Assembly: GCA_050946055.1 (NCBI GenBank)
Contig: JBMNUB010000014.1
Location: 1 to 56,654, forward strand
Source: Fimadaptatus sp050946055
GTDB lineage: Bacteria; Bacillota; Clostridia; Christensenellales; Aristaeellaceae
Reading direction: 5' to 3'
Length of the DNA: 56,654 bases
The position numbers and the translations under genes are program-made. How positions within the stretch are numbered: position 1 is the first letter of the stretch; the number at the start of each line of letters is the position of its first letter. Shown here in pieces: positions 51,293 through 56,654 of the stretch. The notes beneath the pieces were generated by a model. It was not told the DNA's origin. It saw nothing but the letters and a program-made list of their open reading frames with translations, and did no database searches.

Positions 51293-52504
51293 TCAGCTGA
51301 ACACCTGCATTATCACGCACTTGAGGTACTGCGTCTCGGGCGCGCCTATCAGTATCGGATGGTCGCGCCCCTGCGTGCGCACCTCAATCAGGCGTATGCG
51401 GCGGCGCGTCTCGTAGGCCGCTTCGCGCAGTATATCCATGAATATGTCGGGCGTCACGTGCTGAGAGCAGGAGCAGCTGACCAGATAACCGCCGTCGCGC
51501 ACCAGCTTCATGGCGCGCAGGTTTATGTCCTTGTAGCCGCGCTTGGCGCTCTCCAGCATCTTGCGCGACTTGGTGAAGGCCGGCGGGTCCAGCACTATCA
51601 TGTCGAACTGACGGTGCTCCTGCTGATACTGCCTGAGCAGATCAAACACGTTGTGTGCCTCGAACTCGACGTTGTCAAGTCCGTTCATGCGGGCGTTCTC
51701 GCGCGCCACGGTCAGGGCATCCTCGGATATGTCCACGCCCAGCACAGAGCGCGCGCCGAACTTGGCCGCGTGCAGCGAGAACGAACCGTTGTGACAGAAG
51801 CAATCCAGCACCTCGGCATCGCGGCACATGGGTTCAAGCGCCGCGCGGTTCTCCTTCTGATCCAGGAAGAAGCCGGTCTTTTGGCCGCGCTTTACGTCCA
51901 CCATGAACGATATGCCGTTCTCATCCATGCGCACGCGCTCCGGCACTTCGCCCCAGAGCAGGCCGGTGCGCTGCTCCATGCCCTCGCGCTCGCGCACAGG
52001 CACGTCGTCGCGCTCATATATGCCGCGCGGCTGAACTATCTCGACCAGCAGGCGCACTATCATATCGCGCAGTTTGTCCATGCCCAGGCACAGCATCTGC
52101 ACAACCAACACGTCCGCGAACTTGTCCACTATCAGCGCGGGCAGGAAGTCGCTCTCGCCGTATATCAGGCGGCAGCTGTTCACATCGCACAGGCGCTTGC
52201 GATACTCCCACGCCGTCCTTATGCGGCGGCGGAAGAACTCCTCGTCGGTAGGCTCGTCGCGCGTGGTCAGCACGCGCAGCGATATCATAGAAGCCGGGTT
52301 GTAGAGCGCCTTGCACAGGAATGCGCCGCTCGAATTGCATACGCGCACTATGTCGCCCGGCGCTATCTCGCCATTGGGATCGTCCACGCGCTCTATCTCG
52401 GTCTGGTATATCCATGGATGCCCGCTCTGCACCCGCTTTTCGCGCGTCTTGCGCAGTATTATTGCCGCCAAATTATCCTCTCTCTTTCGCGCCATGAGGC
52501 GCAT
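51293..52504 (-). CDS. RlmI-type 23S rRNA (cytosine-C5) methyltransferase
   Basis: 403 residues. An N-terminal PUA-like domain (RVQSGHPWIYQTEIERV, residues 20-85) precedes a Rossmann methyltransferase domain with VLDCFCHNGSFSLHAAKFGA (SAM motif I), VLGVDISEDAL, and the catalytic VLDPPAFTKS. It belongs to COG1092 with RlmI/RlmK. The last part SCSCSQHVTPDIF fits. The start is uncertain; no good ribosome binding site is seen before ATG 52504 or ATG 52495, and the DNA upstream is AT-rich. Confidence 0.9.
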   Translation of the reverse strand: MRLMARKREDNLAAIILRKTREKRVQSGHPWIYQTEIERVDDPNGEIAPGDIVRVCNSSGAFLCKALYNPASMISLRVLTTRDEPTDEEFFRRRIRTAWEYRKRLCDVNSCRLIYGESDFLPALIVDKFADVLVVQMLCLGMDKLRDMIVRLLVEIVQPRGIYERDDVPVREREGMEQRTGLLWGEVPERVRMDENGISFMVDVKRGQKTGFFLDQKENRAALEPMCRDAEVLDCFCHNGSFSLHAAKFGARSVLGVDISEDALTVARENARMNGLDNVEFEAHNVFDLLRQYQQEHRQFDMIVLDPPAFTKSRKMLESAKRGYKDINLRAMKLVRDGGYLVSCSCSQHVTPDIFMDILREAAYETRRRIRLIEVRTQGRDHPILIGAPETQYLKCVIMQVFS

Positions 52505-52576
52505 TCATTTATTATTAATATAAAGTCATAGGCATGCGCAGCCGGGCGCGCTTTGCCCGATGCGCATAGCTGCGCG

Positions 52577-54199
52577 TCACAACCTGCGCGTCATGAGCGT
52601 GAACTTACCATCCACATCGTCGCGCACAAAGTCGCCCGCTATCTCAAAGCCCAGCTTGCCATAGAAGCTCATGAGTCCTGCCACGCGGTCATATACGTCC
52701 ACGCACAGCTGACCGGCACCCTCGCGCCTGGCTCTTTCTGCCATCAGTTCGACCATCCTTGCGCCCATGCCGCGTCCCTGCGCGCGTCCCGCCGTGAACA
52801 GGCGGTGTATCGTGGCCGCGGGCACGCTCGCGTCAAAGCCCGGCACGCTGGAGTACTCCTCATCCGCACTCAGCTCCAGCACGGCATACGACATAAGCTC
52901 GCCGTCCTTGAACAGACCCCTGGCGCGCCCCGATGCCAAATCGCCCGCTATCATGCATCCCGGATACTCGTCCTCGTCGTCCGTCCAGGGCTGGGCGCGG
53001 TCGCTTGAACAGGTGGCAAGCGCCGCCATGACCATGGGCTTATCCTGCTTCGTAAGCGGGCGCAATTCGGGCTGCATGCCGTCGCGCGCCGCCATCCACA
53101 GTCTGCCCACGTTGAGCGCACTGGCGCGCAGCAGGCCGTATGCGTCCGCCATGGCCGTCTCCACCGTCATAGGACGCTTTACCGCCGCAAACGCTGCCGT
53201 CACCCCCGCGCCGTACAGCTCCTCTATGCCGCTGCCCAGTCCGCCCGATATGCAGACCGCCGCGCGCCCCATATCGCGCGCCAGCCGCGACACGCCGCAG
53301 GGCGCTTTGCCCGCCGCAGTCTGACTGTCGGTCATGCCCTCGCCCACTATGACCAGCTCGGATACGCGCATGCGCTCCGCCGCGCCGGTCATCTCAAGCA
53401 CCGCGTCTATGCCCGGCCTGAGTTCAAATCCCATGGCATGCAGCGCGCCGCCCAAGCCGCCCGCCGCACCTGCACCCGCGCACTCCATGTCGCAGCCCGC
53501 CGCGCGCATGCACTCATTCAGGCGTTCAAGCGCCGCGTCCAGCTTCAGCACCTGCTCGGGCGATGCGCCCTTCTGCGGGCCGAACACGTGCGCCGCGCCG
53601 CGAGGTCCTGTGAGCGGGCTGTCCACATCGCAGGCCGCCACGCCGCGCACGCCTTGCAGCGCCTTGAACATGGCATCCAGCTCCACGCGCTCAAGATGCT
53701 CCAGCTCGGCCGGCACACGCAGCTCGCGCCCGTCGGCATCCAGAAAGCGCGCCCCCAACGCGCGCATGAGTCCCATGCCGCCGTCGCATGTGGCGCTGCC
53801 GCCCAGCCCTATGTACACGCGCCGCGCGCCCGACATTATGGCCTCCAGCAGCTGTTCGCCCGTGCCGAATGTGGTGGAGCGCATTATGTCGCGCTCGCCC
53901 GGCGATATCAGCGTCAGCCCCGAAGCCGCCGCCATCTCTATCGCCGCCGCGCCGTCCGGCATGCGCAAAAAAGGCGCGCTCATGACCCGACCCAGCGGGT
54001 CATGACACGCGCCGCAGATGACTTCGCCGCCCGTCGCGTCCGCGAGCACGGACACAAAGCCCTCGCCGCCGTCGGCAATGGGCATTATATCGACCTCAAA
54101 GCGCGCATCAGCCGCCAAAAGTCCATCCGCTACGGCCTGACATGCTTCTTTTGCGCCGAGCGAGCCCTTAAACGAGTCCATGGCGATAAGCACACGCAT
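52577..54199 (-). CDS. Glycerate kinase fused to a GNAT acetyltransferase
   Basis: 540 residues from ATG 54199 (AAGGAGGA 8 bases upstream). Residues 1-376 are a complete GarK/GlxK-type glycerate 2-kinase: RVLIAMDSFKGSL, DIMPIADGGEGF, GLGGSATCDGGMG, GFELRPGIDAVL and GEGMTDSQTAAGK are all present and the length matches stand-alone enzymes. Residues 377-540 are a full GNAT domain with the acetyl-CoA loop GRAQGRGMGARMVE and tail DVYDRVAGLMSFYGKLGF. There is no stop or frame change between them. The kinase makes 2-phosphoglycerate; the acetyltransferase acceptor is unknown. I know of no standard protein with this architecture. Confidence 0.88.
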   Translation of the reverse strand: MRVLIAMDSFKGSLGAKEACQAVADGLLAADARFEVDIMPIADGGEGFVSVLADATGGEVICGACHDPLGRVMSAPFLRMPDGAAAIEMAAASGLTLISPGERDIMRSTTFGTGEQLLEAIMSGARRVYIGLGGSATCDGGMGLMRALGARFLDADGRELRVPAELEHLERVELDAMFKALQGVRGVAACDVDSPLTGPRGAAHVFGPQKGASPEQVLKLDAALERLNECMRAAGCDMECAGAGAAGGLGGALHAMGFELRPGIDAVLEMTGAAERMRVSELVIVGEGMTDSQTAAGKAPCGVSRLARDMGRAAVCISGGLGSGIEELYGAGVTAAFAAVKRPMTVETAMADAYGLLRASALNVGRLWMAARDGMQPELRPLTKQDKPMVMAALATCSSDRAQPWTDDEDEYPGCMIAGDLASGRARGLFKDGELMSYAVLELSADEEYSSVPGFDASVPAATIHRLFTAGRAQGRGMGARMVELMAERARREGAGQLCVDVYDRVAGLMSFYGKLGFEIAGDFVRDDVDGKFTLMTRRL

Positions 54200-54425
54200 G
54201 TGCATTCCTCCTTAAGCAGGTCTGCGCACGCCCCGAACAGGCACGCGCCTTCCCCCGGCACGCGCGGAAACCCTCCGCACGCAGCGCCGCAAAGCGCGCA
54301 GGGCGCATGCTTAACCGCGCACACTGCGCATGGCATCTTGTATATTGCGCGCATTCGCATGTACGCCGCGCGCCGCATGCAATATGCAAAAGCCGCATAT
54401 GTGCATTTGCGCCGCGATCAATCGG

Positions 54426-55025
54426 TCACAGCTCCCTGCGCGCCTCCATTGCCTTTGACAAAGTCACTTCGTCTGTATACTCAAGCTCCGAGCCCACGGG
54501 CAGGCCGTGCGCTATGCGCGTCACGGTAAGGCCCAGCGGCTTTATCAGCCTTGCAAGGTAGGACGCGGTCGCCTCGCCCTCCACGTCCGGGTTGGTGGCC
54601 AGTATTACCTCGCTTATGTCCGGATCGGACAGCCGCCCCATCAGCTCGCGCACGCGGATATCGTCCGGGCCTATGCCGTTCATGGGCGATATAGTGCCGC
54701 CCAGCACGTGATACAGGCCGTGATACTCGTGCATGCGCTCTATCGCCGCCACGTCGCGCGCATCGCGCACTACGCAGATTATGCCGTTGTGCCGCTTGGG
54801 ATCTGCGCATATCGGGCAGGGCATTACGTCGGTATAGTCGCCGCATATCGGGCAGACGTGAGTCTGCGTCTTGCCCTCGTATATGGCATCGGAGAGTTCC
54901 TTTACCTGATCTTCACTTAGCGATATTATATGATAGGCCAGCCGCTGCGCCGTCTTTTGCCCGATTCCGGGCAGGCGCGCGAGCTGGCTTATCATACGCG
55001 CTATGGATGCAACCTGCGCGCTCAT
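54426..55025 (-). CDS. recR: Recombination mediator protein RecR
   Basis: 199 residues, the usual size. The N-terminal helix-hairpin-helix ARLPGIGQKTAQRLAYHI, the C4 zinc finger CPICGDYTDVMPCPIC and the Toprim domain starting ICVVRDARDVAAIE are all present, with the ending GSELEYTDEVTLSKAM. It loads RecA with RecF/RecO at gaps. It starts 3 bases after the ybaB stop. dnaX, often upstream of ybaB-recR, is not present. Confidence 0.97.
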   Translation of the reverse strand: MSAQVASIARMISQLARLPGIGQKTAQRLAYHIISLSEDQVKELSDAIYEGKTQTHVCPICGDYTDVMPCPICADPKRHNGIICVVRDARDVAAIERMHEYHGLYHVLGGTISPMNGIGPDDIRVRELMGRLSDPDISEVILATNPDVEGEATASYLARLIKPLGLTVTRIAHGLPVGSELEYTDEVTLSKAMEARREL

Positions 55026-55028
55026 ATA

Positions 55029-55382
55029 TTACAGCAGTCCGCCAAATCCGCCGCCCATGCCGCCGGTGAGCTTGCCCATTTCGTTTTCGACGGTCTCATG
55101 CGCGGTCTTGAGCGCCTCGTTGATAGCGGCCATTATCATGTCCTGAAGCATGTCAACGTCCTCGGGATCCACGGCCTCGGGCTTTATCTCCAGCTCGAGC
55201 AGCTCGCGCTCGCCGTTTACCTTGGCGCGCACCATGCCGCCGCCCGCAGTCGCCTCAAACTCGCGCTTGTCCAGATTCTCCTGCAGCTGGCTTATCTGCT
55301 GCTGAAGCATCTGCGCCTGACGCGCCAGCTGCTGCATGTTGCCGCCGCCCATCATTCCCGGAAATCCACCTCTGCGTGCCAT
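55029..55382 (-). CDS. YbaB/EbfC nucleoid-associated protein
   Basis: 117 residues. A Gly/Met-rich N-terminus is followed by the helix QQLARQAQMLQQQISQLQ and the conserved GGGMVRAKVNGERELLELEI and LQDMIMAAINEAL segments. It binds DNA as a tweezers-like dimer. GGAGG precedes the ATG. It forms an operon with recR, and the likely promoter is at 55522-55550. Confidence 0.95.
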   Translation of the reverse strand: MARRGGFPGMMGGGNMQQLARQAQMLQQQISQLQENLDKREFEATAGGGMVRAKVNGERELLELEIKPEAVDPEDVDMLQDMIMAAINEALKTAHETVENEMGKLTGGMGGGFGGLL

Positions 55383-55521
55383 ATATAACTACCTCCAATA
55401 TCATTCTTTTTTCCATGCGCCCGCAGGCCGCGCGATGCGCTAAAACATGCGCATTTCGCCACGCCTTGCCGCGCGCAGACAGGGACACCGACTATTATAC
55501 ACAATCAGCCGCAATAAGGCC

Positions 55522-55550
55522 AGTATATAATCGAAAAATATTTGTAGCAA
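55522..55550 (-). promoter_or_regulatory. Likely promoter of ybaB-recR
   Basis: Minus-strand TTGCTA (55550-55545) and TATACT (55527-55522), spacer 17. A second TATAAT lies nearer the gene (about 55493-55498) with no good -35. Confidence 0.45.
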
Positions 55551-55602
55551 ACTTTAGTAAATGCACCCGGCGCGATAAATGCGCCTGACGGTCCTGCGCC
55601 GC

Positions 55603-56654
55603 TCAGCCCTCCGATATGTACAAGTCATTCATGAACACATCGCCCGCGTTGTCAAACGTCGCCTCCATGCGCAGCACCGCATCGTCCAGCAGTATCAGCC
55701 GCCCCTGTACAGGTACGCCCAGCTCGGCGTCGTCGTGGGCGTACAGCAGCGTCTGACGCTTGCCCAGCGCCTGCGCCGCCACGTCCGACGCGCCTTCGGG
55801 CAGATACTTGCAGAGCAGCTCCTCTGCGTCCATGCCCGTCAGCATCGCCATATCGGGTATGGCAAGCAGCTCCGCGCGCTCCATTGTGAGCCCGTTTTCG
55901 CTAAGCGCATGCCCGCCCTGCACGTCCACAGAATAGGGAAAGCGCAGCACTGCGCCGCCATAGCTGACTTCATAGCCATCGGACAAAAACTCCAGCGTGC
56001 GGCGCGCAGTCACCGTAGACAGGAACTCCTGCCCCACCTCATCGGGTGTCGCCAGCACGAACTGTATCTGCCGGTCATTCATGGTAGCCCAGCCCGCCCA
56101 GGTCTTGTCGCCCGTATACGCCGCGAACACTATGCAGGGCGCGCCGTACAGCTCCGTGGCTTCGCCGGCATCCACTATGAATCCCATGCTCTCCAGCGCG
56201 TCCATTGACATGGCGAGCAGGAATGTGCGCTCCTCGTCCGTGAAGCCGGCCAGCGCCTGCGAGAGCTGTTCGGGAAACGTTAGCGTCATCAGCATGCTCT
56301 CGCTGTCGTCATCGACGAGATCGTACTCTGCCAATTTGCACACGTATTCGCCCAGCAGATAGTTGTACGTATATATGCGCGGCTTTGACGCAAAGCGCGC
56401 CGTCGCGATAAGCGTCTTGACCTCGTACTCCTCGGGCTGTACGGTCACTAAGGGCGCTTGCAAAGCGTTGGGCTGCGCGGTCGCTTCGGGTGCTTCCGAA
56501 GCGTCAAGTTGTGCAGTCACCGTGGGAGCTTGCGAAGCGTTGGGCTGCCCGGTCACAGCGGGAGTTTGCGATGCATCAGCCTGCCCGGTCGCTTCAAGCT
56601 GCGCAGAAGCACCTGACTGCGGCGCTTCTGTAACCGCCGCCGTCGCAGCGGGCG
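55603..56654 (-). CDS. Protein with a repetitive linker, cut by the right edge
   Basis: The frame is open from the right edge to the stop at 55603, about 350 codons; the true start and any signal peptide lie outside. The first 75 residues form a Thr/Ala/Pro/Gln linker made of diverged 12-residue repeats of the type ASQAPTVTAQLD. The following 265 residues form a folded domain with FPEQLSQALAGFTDEERTFL, IVDAGEATELYGAPCIVFA and a repeated DDAELGVPVQGRLILLDDAVL near the end. I recognise no family. The linker composition suggests a surface or secreted protein anchored to membrane or wall. Confidence 0.7.
   Translation of the reverse strand, partial: PAATAAVTEAPQSGASAQLEATGQADASQTPAVTGQPNASQAPTVTAQLDASEAPEATAQPNALQAPLVTVQPEEYEVKTLIATARFASKPRIYTYNYLLGEYVCKLAEYDLVDDDSESMLMTLTFPEQLSQALAGFTDEERTFLLAMSMDALESMGFIVDAGEATELYGAPCIVFAAYTGDKTWAGWATMNDRQIQFVLATPDEVGQEFLSTVTARRTLEFLSDGYEVSYGGAVLRFPYSVDVQGGHALSENGLTMERAELLAIPDMAMLTGMDAEELLCKYLPEGASDVAAQALGKRQTLLYAHDDAELGVPVQGRLILLDDAVLRMEATFDNAGDVFMNDLYISEG

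Noticed and set aside
1..56654. tRNA and rRNA genes
   Set aside because: I looked for T-loop GGTTCRAATC patterns and rRNA core motifs and saw none that fit a complete gene.

Overview
The window looks like chromosomal DNA from an anaerobic, probably gut-associated member of the Clostridia (Bacillota). Supporting signs are a T-box riboswitch before leuS, a CggR-type glycolytic regulator before pgk-tpiA-gpmI, an LplB/YtcP/solute-binding sugar importer with a membrane-anchored AraC regulator, an ECF sigma factor with an adjacent anti-sigma-like membrane protein, YitT, NusG-II and Gx-transporter genes, and strong GGAGG ribosome binding sites. The DNA is GC-rich apart from the more AT-rich left end, yet isoleucine is mostly written ATA (17 of 20 codons in the gene at 5166), while pgk prefers ATC (15 of 22). 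I recognise no genus marker, so the placement below class is open.

Layout. 1-2500: tail of a transposase-like gene, a promoter followed by a compact structured-RNA candidate, then a secreted protein and a sigma/anti-sigma pair that share a promoter-like element. 2640-8160: a ferritin-like protein, YitT, two UroD/MtaA-family proteins and an array of eight 52-bp tandem repeats. 8250-14000: a GH78-type glycosidase divergent from a dihydrouridine synthase, a GDPD enzyme, an ABC-ATPase remnant, a histidine-phosphatase-like protein and an acetyltransferase. 14050-19000: leuS with its T-box, and a MATE exporter whose leader carries a tiny ORF running into a terminator hairpin. 19050-27200: an arabinoside-type sugar locus (two permeases, binding protein, AraC regulator broken by a 7-bp duplication, GH51 arabinofuranosidase).

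27400-36400: an aminoglycoside-phosphotransferase-like protein, a GNAT-HAD pair bounded by 18-bp direct repeats, sbcDC, a Gx transporter/NusG-II pair and a membrane-anchored protein. 36950-41730: cggR-pgk-tpiA-gpmI, without gapA or eno. 41780-43700: a hairpin-rich spacer, two GNAT genes and the tail of a lost third. 43945-46212: an unusual operon of a LiaF-like protein, a diverged RelA/SpoT-domain protein and a 27-residue membrane peptide. 46500-56654: a GT2-GtrA fusion, rpsF-ssb-rpsR with an S6:S18-type leader, an Xaa-Pro peptidase, an RlmI-type methyltransferase, a glycerate kinase fused to a GNAT domain, ybaB-recR, and a cell-surface-type protein cut by the right edge.

The best candidates for undescribed biology are the structured RNA at 255-317, the MATE leader (18435-18524), the RelA/SpoT-like operon, the glycerate kinase-GNAT fusion, and the 52-bp array with its 156-bp higher-order period.
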